Counted from the first letter of the stretch, positions 26,517 through 35,117 are shown. The stretch: 64,000 nt of DNA from an uncultured Ruminococcus sp. (GCA_934435205.1 CAKSAK010000002.1:372001-436000); one strand, 5' to 3'. Notes: generated by a model from the sequence alone, not told the origin. Made by a program: numbers and translations.

Positions 26517-27464
26517 TTATTCCAGACCAGTTGCCTCATTTATGCCAAGCATTAAATTCATATTCTGTATTGCTGCGCCGCTTGCGCCTTTTCCAAGGTT
26601 ATCAAATCTCGACATAAGCAATATCTGATCCTCATTGCCACAGACAAATATCTGCATATTATTCGTTCCTGCCAACGTATTCGCTGCGATAAATCCGTCA
26701 GGAAGCGTTTCTGTTCCACCAAGCTCCATTACCTTAACGAAATGCTGACCGACATAATGCTCCGCCATTATTTCATGGATATTCTCAGGTGTATACTTCT
26801 TTGTCAAACATCTTGTCACCAGCGGCACAGAAACCACCATACCATTATAGTAGTCGTCCACTATCGGATTGAACATAGGCTTATATTTAAGTCCGCACAC
26901 CGCCTGCATTTCAGGGATATGCTTATGCTTCTGCGCAAGTGCATACTGACGTGGAGAATACATTTCCTTTGTTTTGTTTTCGCTCTCCATAGCGGCTATC
27001 ATTTTCTTTCCGCCGCCGCTGTAGCCTGAAACTGCATGGCAGGTAACAGGATAATCCTCAGGAAGCACTCCTGCCTTTACCAGAGGATAAACAAGGCTTA
27101 TAAATCCGCTTGCATAACAGCCTGGGTTTGCAACTCTTTTTGAATTGCGGATATTTTCTCTATGCTTTTCCGAAAGCTCAGGGAAACCGTAATCCCAAGC
27201 AGGGTTTGTTCTATGTGCAGTAGAAGCGTCGATTATCCTGACATCAGGGTTTGTGCAAAGTGAAGCCGCCTCTATTGCCGCTGCGTCAGGCAGGCAGAGA
27301 AAAGTGATATCAGATGAGTTTATCATCTTTGCTCTCTCGTTCACGTCCTTACGCTTTTCATCGTCAATGAGCATTATCTCAACATCATTTCTGTTCTGAA
27401 AACGCTCATATATCTGAAGTCCTGTCGTTCCCTCTTTGCCGTCAATAAAAACTCTTGTTTTCAT
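26517..27464 (-). CDS. argC: N-acetyl-gamma-glutamyl-phosphate reductase (short type)
   Basis: 315 residues, the shorter (type 2) form. The N terminus FIDGKEGTTGLQIYE is the nucleotide-binding region, and ANPGCYASG holds the catalytic Cys; HKHIPEM provides the active-site His. NADPH-dependent reduction to N-acetylglutamate semialdehyde. First gene of argCJBDF, with its own promoter upstream. Confidence 0.96.
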   Translation of the reverse strand: MKTRVFIDGKEGTTGLQIYERFQNRNDVEIMLIDDEKRKDVNERAKMINSSDITFLCLPDAAAIEAASLCTNPDVRIIDASTAHRTNPAWDYGFPELSEKHRENIRNSKRVANPGCYASGFISLVYPLVKAGVLPEDYPVTCHAVSGYSGGGKKMIAAMESENKTKEMYSPRQYALAQKHKHIPEMQAVCGLKYKPMFNPIVDDYYNGMVVSVPLVTRCLTKKYTPENIHEIMAEHYVGQHFVKVMELGGTETLPDGFIAANTLAGTNNMQIFVCGNEDQILLMSRFDNLGKGASGAAIQNMNLMLGINEATGLE

Positions 27465-27480
27465 TTTTCTTCATATCCTT

Positions 27481-27509
27481 CTATAAAACTTTATGATTTT
27501 GTCTGTCAA
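27481..27509 (-). promoter_or_regulatory. Promoter of argCJBDF
   Basis: Minus strand TTGACA (27509-27504), 17 bases, TTATAG (27486-27481), about 17 bases before the argC start. Confidence 0.75.
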
Positions 27510-27540
27510 TGATCTGTATGCTCATGCAAATGCAAGCTTT

Positions 27541-27566
27541 TGTAGGGGCGAACAGTGTTCGCCCGT
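27541..27566 (+). repeat. Dispersed palindrome (GAAC type)
   Basis: TGTAG then GGGCGAAC-AGT-GTTCGCCC (27546-27564), then GTT. Between the small membrane-protein gene and argC. Confidence 0.95.
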
Positions 27567-27599
27567 TTGGCTGACAGCTCTTTAGCCGTCTGCATACTT

Positions 27600-28043
27600 T
27601 TAATTATCGTCCAGAATGTTTTTGTATTCAGGCTCTTTTTTCAGCTTCTTGCGCTTTTTATCTTCCTTTGCGGCATTTATAGCTTCCTTGTCCGCAAAGC
27701 AGTTTCCTATACCTGCGGCGAAGCCTGCGGTCAACACAGTGAGTACGATAAAGTTCGGCACTACCGACCTTGCTTCCTCCACGAAGATATATTCTATCAT
27801 CGAAACCCCTATCATCACAGGCGCAACATACCATTTCAAGCCGTAGTTCTTAGCGTGTCGGTAGCAAGCCCACCATGTACACACAGGGTACACCACCGTA
27901 AATCCCACCGCAAACAGCGGATATATCACAAAAAGCTTGGCTGTAAAAAGCCATATTATAACTGTCGCAAGCTCCCACAGCACAAGATATAGCAGTGCTG
28001 ATTTAACAGGGGAGCGGAGTTTATCAAAGTTTATTTCTGACAT
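27600..28043 (-). CDS. Hypothetical membrane protein in the arg cluster
   Basis: 147 residues with four predicted membrane helices (about residues 17-36, 38-60, 72-88, 95-115) and a very basic tail (EDKKRKKLKK). It begins 20 bases inside the end of argH, so it is probably co-translated with it. No family recognised with confidence; a 2TM-type small membrane protein is possible. Nothing links it to arginine chemistry except position. Confidence 0.75.
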   Translation of the reverse strand: MSEINFDKLRSPVKSALLYLVLWELATVIIWLFTAKLFVIYPLFAVGFTVVYPVCTWWACYRHAKNYGLKWYVAPVMIGVSMIEYIFVEEARSVVPNFIVLTVLTAGFAAGIGNCFADKEAINAAKEDKKRKKLKKEPEYKNILDDN

Positions 28044-29397
28044 ATTCTATCTGAGCTTTTACAGACTCAGGCGCAGGACCGCCAGCGGCTTTTCTCTGCA
28101 TTACGCAGGTATCAAGGCTGATAGCGTCATAAACGTCCTCGTCAAAGTTGTCAGTGAGCTTCTTGTAGTCCTCCAAAGGAAGAGTTTCAAGTGTACAGCC
28201 CTTTTCAATGCAGGTGTGAACGAGAGTACCTGTTATCTTATAGGCATCTCTGAAAGGCATACCCTTCTTAACAAGATAGTCAGCGCAGTCTGTAGCGTTT
28301 ATAAAGCCCTTAGCTGCGGCGTTTCTCATGTTCTCAGGGATAACTCTCATTGTTGCAAGCATTGGATCGAAAGTTTTAAGACAAAGCTTAACAGTGTCGA
28401 TTGCGTCAAAGATAGCCTCCTTGTCCTCCTGCATATCCTTGTTGTATGCAAGGGGCAGACCCTTCATCATTACAAGCAGTGTGTTAAGGTCGCCGTAAAC
28501 TCTGCCTGTCTTTCCTCTTATAAGCTCAGTAACATCAGGGTTTTTCTTCTGCGGCATGATAGACGAGCCTGTTGCATAAGCGTCGTCAAGCTCGATAAAT
28601 TTGAACTCCCATGAGCACCAAAGTATTATTTCCTCAGAAAATCTTGAAAGGTGCATCATAAGCAGTGAGATAGCCGAGCAAAGCTCAATGCAGAAATCTC
28701 TGTCTGAAACGCCGTCAAGTGAGTTCTGTGTTATCTCGTCAAAGCCAAGCAGGTCGCAAACTCTCTGTCTGTTTATAGGATAAGTGGTCGAAGCCAGCGC
28801 ACCGCTTCCCAAAGGCATGATGTTAGTTCTCTTGTAGCTGTCCTCAAGTCTTGAAATATCTCTCAGGAGCATATTTGCATACGCCATAAGGTGGTGAGCA
28901 AATGTGATAGGCTGCGCCCTTTGAAGATGAGTATATCCCGGCATAACAGTTGTGAGATTTTTTTCTGCGATGTCAAGGATAGTGTGCTCAAGCTTTTTCA
29001 CAAGCTCGATTATCTCTTTTGTTTCGGCTCTGAGTATCATTCTCACGTCAAGTGCCACCTGATCGTTTCTTGATCTTGCCGTGTGAAGTCTTTTGCCTGT
29101 GTCGCCAAGCCTTTTTGTAAGCTCAGCCTCAACAAACATATGAACGTCCTCTGCAGTAGGGTCGAACTGTAATTTGCCCTCGTCGATATCCGCAAGAATA
29201 CCTTTAAGCCCCTGGACTATTTTTTCGCTTTCGTGCTTTTCGATTATACCGCACTCGCCAAGCATTGTGGCGTGCGCCATAGAACCCTCTATATCATAGC
29301 GGTACATTCTTGCGTCAAAGGAAATAGATGAATTGAAATCATTGACTCTTTCGTCAACTTCCTTTGTAAATCTTCCTGCCCACATTTTTCCTGCCAT
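28024..29397 (-). CDS. argH: Argininosuccinate lyase
   Basis: 457 residues, fumarase/aspartase superfamily. MWAGRF at the N terminus, HTARSRNDQVALD, TVMPGYTHLQRAQP and the catalytic loop GSSIMPQKKNPD are all present. It cleaves argininosuccinate to arginine and fumarate. A terminator separates it from the pentapeptide-repeat gene upstream, so it may have its own promoter. Confidence 0.97.
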   Translation of the reverse strand: MAGKMWAGRFTKEVDERVNDFNSSISFDARMYRYDIEGSMAHATMLGECGIIEKHESEKIVQGLKGILADIDEGKLQFDPTAEDVHMFVEAELTKRLGDTGKRLHTARSRNDQVALDVRMILRAETKEIIELVKKLEHTILDIAEKNLTTVMPGYTHLQRAQPITFAHHLMAYANMLLRDISRLEDSYKRTNIMPLGSGALASTTYPINRQRVCDLLGFDEITQNSLDGVSDRDFCIELCSAISLLMMHLSRFSEEIILWCSWEFKFIELDDAYATGSSIMPQKKNPDVTELIRGKTGRVYGDLNTLLVMMKGLPLAYNKDMQEDKEAIFDAIDTVKLCLKTFDPMLATMRVIPENMRNAAAKGFINATDCADYLVKKGMPFRDAYKITGTLVHTCIEKGCTLETLPLEDYKKLTDNFDEDVYDAISLDTCVMQRKAAGGPAPESVKAQIEYVRNKL

Positions 29398-29434
29398 TTT
29401 AAAACCGTCCTTTATGTTTATTTCAAGTTATCAA

Positions 29435-29490
29435 ATATAAAAAATGTATGGGCAAAATGACCCCGAAGGATCATCCTGCCCCAATACATT
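29435..29490 (-). terminator. Long terminator after the pentapeptide-repeat gene
   Basis: AATGTAT...CC and GG...ATACATT pair over about 20 bases around a TTCG loop, then TTTTTATAT on the minus strand, 15 bases after the stop at 29505. Confidence 0.85.
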
Positions 29491-29504
29491 TCAATAAGTG
29501 CGGA

Positions 29505-29939
29505 TCAAATTTCCTTTTCATGCTGTTCAAGCAGCTTCTGGATATCCACGCCGTTGATCTTCAGACCGTCTATCTTGCAATCGTTTATCTCAACGTTTGT
29601 AAGGTCACAGTGAATGAACTGTGAGTTCTTAAGATCAGGATTTTTAAACTCAACATTGTTCATGATAGAGCAGCCAAATCTCGAGTTGCTGAGATTTACG
29701 CCCAAGAACTTTGTGTTTACCATATACATATCTGCAAAGTCGCTTTCTTTCATGCTGACGTTGTTGAAATGTGTCTCGTCCATATTAACGTCATCGAAAA
29801 CGGCTTCCTTAAGATTTACGTTCGAGAACTTTGCTCCGCCGAGGTTTACGTCCTCAAAAGAGGAGTTCGGCAGGCTGTCATAAGAGATCTCGACCTTCTT
29901 GTCTATTGCAGGCTCAAAAATGCTGTTATTATCTGACAT
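29505..29939 (-). CDS. Pentapeptide-repeat protein
   Basis: 144 residues from ATG 29939 (GGAGG upstream). From about residue 27 the sequence repeats every five residues with a central Phe/Leu/Met and Asn/Ser/Asp (FEDVNL, FSNVNL, FDDVNM, FNNVSM, FADMYM, FLGVNL), which folds as a right-handed quadrilateral beta-helix. No membrane segment. Some such proteins mimic DNA, but this one's role is unknown. It sits between argG and argH, and its promoter shares TATAAAGGTGTATA-like sequence with that of argG. Confidence 0.9.
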   Translation of the reverse strand: MSDNNSIFEPAIDKKVEISYDSLPNSSFEDVNLGGAKFSNVNLKEAVFDDVNMDETHFNNVSMKESDFADMYMVNTKFLGVNLSNSRFGCSIMNNVEFKNPDLKNSQFIHCDLTNVEINDCKIDGLKINGVDIQKLLEQHEKEI

Positions 29940-30018
29940 ATCAAAACCTCCGTGAAAAATATTATACAAACTTTTTAAGGCTATACACCTTTATGCCCTG
30001 TTAAACAGAGCGCCGCTG

Positions 30019-31254
30019 TTAGTCCTTCTTAGCGTTTCTCTTCTGCTCGAGCTTAGCTCTTACCTTGATTGGCAGACCGAAGAGGTTGATGAATCCTGCT
30101 GAATCAGCCTGATTGTAAACATTGTCCTCATCGAATGTAGCAACTTCTTCATCATAAAGTGTGTATGGAGATGTTACACCTGCGTTTATCATGTTGCCCT
30201 TGTAAAGCTTGAGCTTAACGTCACCTGTAACAGTCTTCTGTGTTTCTGTAACGAATGCGCTCATAGCCTCACGGAGAGGAGTGAACCACTGACCGTTGTA
30301 AACAATGTCAGCAAACTTGATTGAAAGATACTGCTTAACTCTTGCAGTTTCCTTGTCAAGTGTGATAGTTTCAAGAACTTCATGAGCCTTGTAAAGGATA
30401 GCTCCGCCCGGTGTTTCATAAACGCCTCTTGACTTCATGCCAACGAGTCTGTTCTCAACCAGGTCAGCAAGACCGATACCGTTTGCACCGCCGAGTTCGT
30501 TAAGTTTTGTAACAAGCTCCTTGCCGTTCATCTCAACGCCGTCAACAGCTGTTGGGATACCCTTTTCAAAGTGGATAGTTACATAAGTTGGCTTGTCAGG
30601 AGCCATGATAGGTGAAACGCCCATTTCAAGGAAACCTGGCTTTTCATACTGTGGCTCGTTTGCAGGATCTTCAAGATCCAGACCCTCGTGTGAAAGGTGC
30701 CAAAGGTTCTTGTCCTTTGAATAGTTTGTTTCTCTGTTTATTTTCAGAGGAATGTTGTGTGCCTCAGCATACTCGATCTCCTGCTCTCTTGACTTGAGAT
30801 CCCAAATTCTCCAAGGAGCGATTATCTGCATATCAGGAGCGAAAGCCTTGATAGCAAGCTCAAATCTAACCTGATCGTTGCCCTTACCTGTGCAGCCGTG
30901 GCAGATAGCGTCAGCACCCTCTTTGATAGCGATCTCAGCTATTCTCTTTGCGATGATAGGACGTGCAAATGAAGTGCCGAGGAGGTACTGGTTCTCATAA
31001 ACAGCGCCAGCCTGAACTGTTGGATATACATAATCCTCGATGAACTCTTCTGTAAGGTCCTCGATGTAGAGCTTAGAAGCACCTGTCTTGATAGCCTTTT
31101 CCTCAAGACCGTCAAGCTCTGTGCCCTGACCAACGTTTCCTGAAACAGCGATCACTTCGCAGTTGTTGTAGTTTTCCTTGAGCCACGGAATGATGATAGA
31201 TGTATCAAGTCCGCCGGAATAAGCAAGGACAACCTTTTTGATCTCTTTTGCCAT
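30019..31254 (-). CDS. argG: Argininosuccinate synthase
   Basis: 411 residues from ATG 31254 (GGAGG upstream); the open frame beyond it covers the promoter. ATP-pyrophosphatase loop AYSGGLDTS at the N terminus, GCTGKGNDQVRFE, and the WHLSHEGLDLEDP substrate region. Condenses citrulline and aspartate with ATP. It is the first gene of the minus-strand arginine block and has the most elaborate promoter in the window. Confidence 0.97.
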   Translation of the reverse strand: MAKEIKKVVLAYSGGLDTSIIIPWLKENYNNCEVIAVSGNVGQGTELDGLEEKAIKTGASKLYIEDLTEEFIEDYVYPTVQAGAVYENQYLLGTSFARPIIAKRIAEIAIKEGADAICHGCTGKGNDQVRFELAIKAFAPDMQIIAPWRIWDLKSREQEIEYAEAHNIPLKINRETNYSKDKNLWHLSHEGLDLEDPANEPQYEKPGFLEMGVSPIMAPDKPTYVTIHFEKGIPTAVDGVEMNGKELVTKLNELGGANGIGLADLVENRLVGMKSRGVYETPGGAILYKAHEVLETITLDKETARVKQYLSIKFADIVYNGQWFTPLREAMSAFVTETQKTVTGDVKLKLYKGNMINAGVTSPYTLYDEEVATFDEDNVYNQADSAGFINLFGLPIKVRAKLEQKRNAKKD

Positions 31255-31289
31255 AACAAAATTCCTCCATTGTATGTAGTAAGTATGTT

Positions 31290-31470
31290 TGTATAATATT
31301 TTCACGGCTCTCATGCCGATAAAAATATTATACACCTTTATACAGCATTGTCAAGTGCTTTTGCATAAAAATTTTATATTTATACACATTTTAAGGCTTT
31401 TCAATGTATATTCTCAGACAATATACAATTTATTCTGTATAAACTTCAAAAGATATACATATCGAGTGTT
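31290..31470 (-). promoter_or_regulatory. argG control region: promoter, long palindrome and TGTATA/TATACA cluster
   Basis: Promoter on the minus strand: TTGACA (31353-31348), 16 bases, TATAAT (31331-31326). A perfect 13-base inverted repeat (TGTATAATATTTT at 31290-31302 and its complement at 31321-31333, 18-base spacer) covers the -10 box and start. Eight TGTATA or TATACA hexamers occur between 31290 and 31470. This is what one expects of an ArgR/AhrC-type operator array, though I cannot match the exact consensus. A second possible promoter (TATAAT near 31537-31532) lies farther upstream. The gap 31255-31729 holds no gene. Confidence 0.7.
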
Positions 31471-31620
31471 GCAACGGCATAAAATAAAACAGCTAAATCA
31501 AAAACACAAAAACAGCTTTACAAATACTTGATTCAATTATATCACTATTCTTCAAAAAAAGCAACACAAAAAGCCCTGTTTTAACGATTTTTGTACAATA
31601 TTTCAGGCATTTTCAGGGGG

Positions 31621-31649
31621 TTGCAATTTCATGAGAAATGATATATAAT
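31621..31649 (+). promoter_or_regulatory. Promoter of the flavin reductase-like gene
   Basis: TTGCAA (31621-31626), 17 bases, TATAAT (31644-31649). Confidence 0.8.
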
Positions 31650-31729
31650 ATACTCAGACGTTTTCTATACGATATTGGTGTACAATAAGTATGATAAGTC
31701 TGACATAATACTGAAAGGCGGTAATGAAA

Positions 31730-32266
31730 ATGAGCAGTTTCAACGGTTTCAAAGAGGTAACAGAAAAGCTTGACGCTCTTGACTTCAATCCATACAAAAA
31801 GATAGGCAAGGAGTGGTTTCTTGTAACAGCAGGCGACGAGAACGGCTGGAACACAATGACAGCTTCCTGGGGCTTCGCAGGCGTTATGTGGGGAAAGAAC
31901 ACCTTCACCACAGTTATAAGACCACAGAGATATACAAAGGAATTTATCGACAAGGCTGAATATTTCACCATTAGCTTCTTCAAAGAGGACTATAAAAAAG
32001 CGCTTTCATTCTGTGGCTCACACAGCGGACGTGACTGCGACAAGGCAAAGGAAGCAGGTCTTACCCCTGTGTTCGTGTCTGAAAACGGCGTGGAGGTAAC
32101 AGCCTTTGCGGAAGCCGATATGGTGCTTGTGTGCAAAAAGGCTTATGTTCAGGAGATGAAGCCTGAGTGCTTTGTTGACACTGAGAATGACAAGAAGTGG
32201 TATCCTGACAAGGATTATCACTATCAGTATATCGGCGAGATAGTGAAGGCATTTGTCAAGGAATAA
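31730..32266 (+). CDS. Flavin reductase-like FMN-binding protein
   Basis: 178 residues from ATG 31730, preceded by AAGGCGGT; an ATG six bases earlier is too close to that site. Split-barrel flavin-reductase fold: GNxNTMTASWG-like segment (ENGWNTMTASWG), then VIRPQRYTKEFI and the FTISFF strand typical of the family. Members bind FMN and reduce flavins or are of unknown role. It is followed by an FTR-like protein and thioredoxin, giving a small redox cluster. Confidence 0.88.
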   Translation: MSSFNGFKEVTEKLDALDFNPYKKIGKEWFLVTAGDENGWNTMTASWGFAGVMWGKNTFTTVIRPQRYTKEFIDKAEYFTISFFKEDYKKALSFCGSHSGRDCDKAKEAGLTPVFVSENGVEVTAFAEADMVLVCKKAYVQEMKPECFVDTENDKKWYPDKDYHYQYIGEIVKAFVKE

Positions 32267-32296
32267 TCTAAGCATATCTGCAAAGGATAGATAGTA

Positions 32297-32494
32297 ATGG
32301 TACGTCTTAATGATGATAAGGAAATGGTAAAGAGCATAAAAGAGGGGCTAAAGCGCACAGGCGGATACTGCCCCTGCAGAATACAGCGCACAGAGGAAAA
32401 CAAGTGTATGTGCAAAGAGTTCCGTGAGCAGATAGCCGACCCGAATTTTGAGGGCTTCTGCCATTGTATGCTCTATTACAAAAGCAAAGACTAG
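32297..32494 (+). CDS. Ferredoxin-thioredoxin reductase catalytic-chain-like small protein
   Basis: 65 residues. Six Cys in three CxC pairs: CPC (25-27), CMC (37-39) and CHC (55-57). The catalytic beta chain of ferredoxin:thioredoxin reductase has the same CPC...CxC...CHC order, binding a 4Fe-4S cluster next to the redox disulfide. The spacings here (9 and 15 residues) differ from the plant enzyme as I remember it (16 and 8), so it is a related but distinct form. Thioredoxin begins 17 bases downstream, its likely substrate. AAAGGATA precedes the ATG. No alpha chain is encoded nearby. Confidence 0.8.
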   Translation: MVRLNDDKEMVKSIKEGLKRTGGYCPCRIQRTEENKCMCKEFREQIADPNFEGFCHCMLYYKSKD

Positions 32495-32511
32495 AAAAGG
32501 AGCTGTGAAAA

Positions 32512-32835
32512 ATGGCTGTAAAGGTCATAACAAAGGATAATTTTGAAAACGAAGTAATGCACTCCGAAAAGCCTGTCCTGCTTGACTTTTGGGCAGCATG
32601 GTGCGGTCCATGCAAAATGCTTTCACCTCTGGTGGATAAGTATTCTGAGGAGGACAGTTCTGTAACGGTGGGCAAGGTGAACGTTGACGAGGAAAACGAG
32701 CTTGCAGCCGCTTTCGGTATCTCAAGTATACCTGCCCTTTTCGTTGTGAAGCATGGCAAGGTAGCGGCTTCAACTGTGGGCTATATGCCTGAGGAGGAGC
32801 TTAAAGCTTTTGTTGCATCGGCAAAGGTGAAGTAA
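32512..32835 (+). CDS. trxA: Thioredoxin
   Basis: 107 residues, single thioredoxin domain with WCGPC active site (C31, C34) and the cis-Pro segment SIPALF. Cytosolic. Placed directly after the FTR-like gene, so electrons may reach it from ferredoxin. AAAGGAG site upstream. Transcription probably ends in the repeat-derived hairpin 30 bases downstream. Confidence 0.96.
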   Translation: MAVKVITKDNFENEVMHSEKPVLLDFWAAWCGPCKMLSPLVDKYSEEDSSVTVGKVNVDEENELAAAFGISSIPALFVVKHGKVAASTVGYMPEEELKAFVASAKVK

Positions 32836-32863
32836 AAAACGATTTACCATAACGTAACAAGGC

Positions 32864-32897
32864 AAAGCGGACGACCGCAGGTCGCCCGCTTTTTTTA
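32864..32897 (+). terminator. Terminator built from a GACC-type palindrome
   Basis: AAGCGGACGACC-GCA-GGTCGCCCGCTT followed by TTTTTT. The core is the dispersed GGGCGACC/GGTCGTCC element with extended arms and a T run. Confidence 0.85.
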
Positions 32898-32968
32898 CCC
32901 TGCCACATCGCCCGCAATTTTGCCATTCCGCAAATATCCCAATCCACCAACAATATACTCATGTGATG

Positions 32969-32999
32969 TGTAGGGGCGAACAGTGTTCGCCCGTTTTTT
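32969..32999 (+). repeat. Dispersed palindrome (GAAC type) with T run
   Basis: TGTAG, GGGCGAAC-AGT-GTTCGCCC (32974-32992), then GTTTTTTG, so it could also stop transcription. Confidence 0.95.
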
Positions 33000-33062
33000 G
33001 TTGTTTCGTATATTCTGCGCCAACACCTAAGCTTTGTCCATAAAATCTCGGGTTTTGTCCAC

Positions 33063-33091
33063 TTGAAAATTATGCGGTTTGCTGTTATAAT
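33063..33091 (+). promoter_or_regulatory. Promoter of the GH127 gene
   Basis: TTGAAA (33063-33068), 17 bases, TATAAT (33086-33091). Confidence 0.85.
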
Positions 33092-33128
33092 CAAGTATAG
33101 AAAAAATAAAATTTCGGAGGTATCTTCT

Positions 33129-34940
33129 ATGCTTGATAAAGTGAACAGACATAACGTGTCACTGCTTTCAGGACTTTTCCGTGAAAGAGCCGACCTTAAC
33201 AGAAACTATCTTTTTGAGCTTGACTCCACCTGCCTTTTGCAGAATTTCTATCTTGAAGCAGGCATTATAATGCCAGGGCTTCAGGTGGTGGACGATCCTG
33301 CAGGAGCAAAGCTCCATTGGGGCTGGGAAGCCCCTACTTGTCAGTTGAGAGGTCATTTTCTCGGCCATTGGCTGTCTGCGGCGGCAGCTTATTGCGCTTC
33401 AAATGAGGATATCGAGCTTAAAGCAAAGCTTGATAAGATAATAAGCGAGCTTGCACGCTGTCAGCAGTTAAACGGCGGCGAGTGGATAGGCTCTATCCCT
33501 GAGAAATATTTCGATATGATAGCAAGAGGGCAGTATGTGTGGTCGCCTCAGTATGTAATGCACAAGACCGTTATGGGTCTTACAGACGTGTATAAATTCA
33601 CAGGCAATGAGCAGGCTCTCGACGTTGTGAGCAAGCTTGCAGATTGGTATGTCCGCTGGACAGACGAGATGCTGAAACGTTCACCTGACGCTATCTATAA
33701 GGGCGAGCAGGGTGGTATGCTCGAGGTCTGGGCTGATCTCTACGGCATAACAAAAAACGAAAAGTATATGAAGCTTGCCGAGCGCTACAGCGGCAACTGC
33801 GTTTTCGATACCCTTGATAACGGCGGCGACGCTCTCACAAACGACCACGCAAACGCAGGTATCCCACTTTCCCATGGTGCGGCAAGAATGTATGAGATAA
33901 CAGGGGACGAAAAGTGGAAAACACGCACAGAGAGATTTTTCAAGTGCGCTGTTACAGACCGTGGAACATATGCAACAAGCGGTGCGAACTCAGGTGAGTT
34001 CTGGGTACCGCCTCATCAGCAGGGTCATTTTCTCGGAGCGTCAGATCAGGAGTTCTGCACTGTATACAATCTCGTAAGAACTGCCGACTATCTTTTCAAG
34101 TGGACAGGCGACACAAAGTATGCCGACTATATCGAACGCTGCCTCTATAACGGTTTCCTTGCACAGCAGAATGCCGCAACAGGTATGCCAACATATTTCC
34201 TGCCGCTGAAACACGGCTCAAAGAAAAAATGGGGCAGCAAGACCCACGATTTCTGGTGCTGTCACGGAACAATGGTGCAGGCTCAGACCCTTTATCCTGA
34301 CCTTATCTATTTCACCGACAGCGAGGGCATTATTGTCAGCCAGTATATCCCGTCCAAAGCTGATATCACAGTATCTGACAAGCCTGTTCATATTGAGCAG
34401 ACAACAGATATGAAAAACTACAATAGCCAGACTTTCTTTGACGAACATTCTGACGGCACAATGTCACGCTGGTCAATGAAGTTCACAGTAAGCTGTGAGG
34501 AAAAGACAGCTTTTGTTCTGAAGCTTCGCCTGCCTGAATGGGTAAGCGGTGAGCCAGAAGTGACAGTGAACGGCAATGCAGTAAAGGCTGAGATCGCAAA
34601 CGGCTATATCAAGATAGCAGGGGATTGGCACAATGACACTATCGGTCTTTTCTTCCCGTCAGAAATAAGAATGGAGCGTCTTGAGGATATGCCATATCTT
34701 GCGGCAGCAGTTGACGGACCGATAGTTCTTGCAGGCATAACAGGCTGTGACTGCGGTCTGCACGGTGACTACTCAAAGCCTGCGGATATTTTCGAGCCAC
34801 AGATAGAACACACCTACAGCACATTCCCATGGAAGCAGAACGAGTATATCACAAAGGGACAGCAGTATAACATCACATTCAAGCCCCTTTATGACGTTAT
34901 GGACGAGGAATACACAGTATATTTCTCCGAGAAGAAATAA
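33129..34940 (+). CDS. GH127 beta-L-arabinofuranosidase-type hydrolase (DUF1680)
   Basis: 603 residues from ATG 33129 (CGGAGGT upstream). (alpha/alpha)6 barrel: GHFLGHWLSAAA near 85-95, HQQGHFLGASDQEFC, FWCCHGT. The zinc/catalytic set of GH127 is intact: E308 and C310 (in QEFC) plus C377 and C378 (WCC), where the first Cys of the pair is the unusual nucleophile. The C-terminal third is beta-rich. Enzymes of this type release L-arabinose from beta-arabinofuranosides such as extensin or hydroxyproline-linked glycans. No signal peptide, so it acts on imported oligosaccharides. The AraC regulator downstream (opposite strand) may control it. Confidence 0.9.
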   Translation: MLDKVNRHNVSLLSGLFRERADLNRNYLFELDSTCLLQNFYLEAGIIMPGLQVVDDPAGAKLHWGWEAPTCQLRGHFLGHWLSAAAAYCASNEDIELKAKLDKIISELARCQQLNGGEWIGSIPEKYFDMIARGQYVWSPQYVMHKTVMGLTDVYKFTGNEQALDVVSKLADWYVRWTDEMLKRSPDAIYKGEQGGMLEVWADLYGITKNEKYMKLAERYSGNCVFDTLDNGGDALTNDHANAGIPLSHGAARMYEITGDEKWKTRTERFFKCAVTDRGTYATSGANSGEFWVPPHQQGHFLGASDQEFCTVYNLVRTADYLFKWTGDTKYADYIERCLYNGFLAQQNAATGMPTYFLPLKHGSKKKWGSKTHDFWCCHGTMVQAQTLYPDLIYFTDSEGIIVSQYIPSKADITVSDKPVHIEQTTDMKNYNSQTFFDEHSDGTMSRWSMKFTVSCEEKTAFVLKLRLPEWVSGEPEVTVNGNAVKAEIANGYIKIAGDWHNDTIGLFFPSEIRMERLEDMPYLAAAVDGPIVLAGITGCDCGLHGDYSKPADIFEPQIEHTYSTFPWKQNEYITKGQQYNITFKPLYDVMDEEYTVYFSEKK

Positions 34941-34957
34941 GTTTTAATCAAACCTTG

Positions 34958-34981
34958 TGTAGGGGCGAACAGTGTTCGCAC
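34958..34981 (+). repeat. Dispersed palindrome (GAAC type), eroded
   Basis: TGTAG, GGGCGAAC-AGT-GTTCGCAC (34963-34981); one base of the right arm is changed and not compensated. Confidence 0.9.
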
Positions 34982-35041
34982 GCCTGTTTGCCTGCCTACC
35001 CATTTATCCTAACAAAATTTCAGAGGTTTACAATATAACAG

Positions 35042-35083
35042 AAAAAGCGATATCACACAATTTTGTGCGGTATCGCTTTTTTC
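35042..35083. terminator. Bidirectional terminator between GH127 and araC-type gene
   Basis: AAAAAGCGATATCACACAA pairs with its near complement (TTGTGCGGTATCGCTTTTTT); A and T runs flank both sides. Confidence 0.85.
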
Positions 35084-35117
35084 TTTCACAAATTAACATG
35101 GCATTGCTAGGATAAAC

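Noticed and set aside
31255..31335. N-terminal extension of argG to 31335
   Set aside because: It would translate the promoter and palindrome; ATG 31254 has a GGAGG site and the expected protein N terminus.
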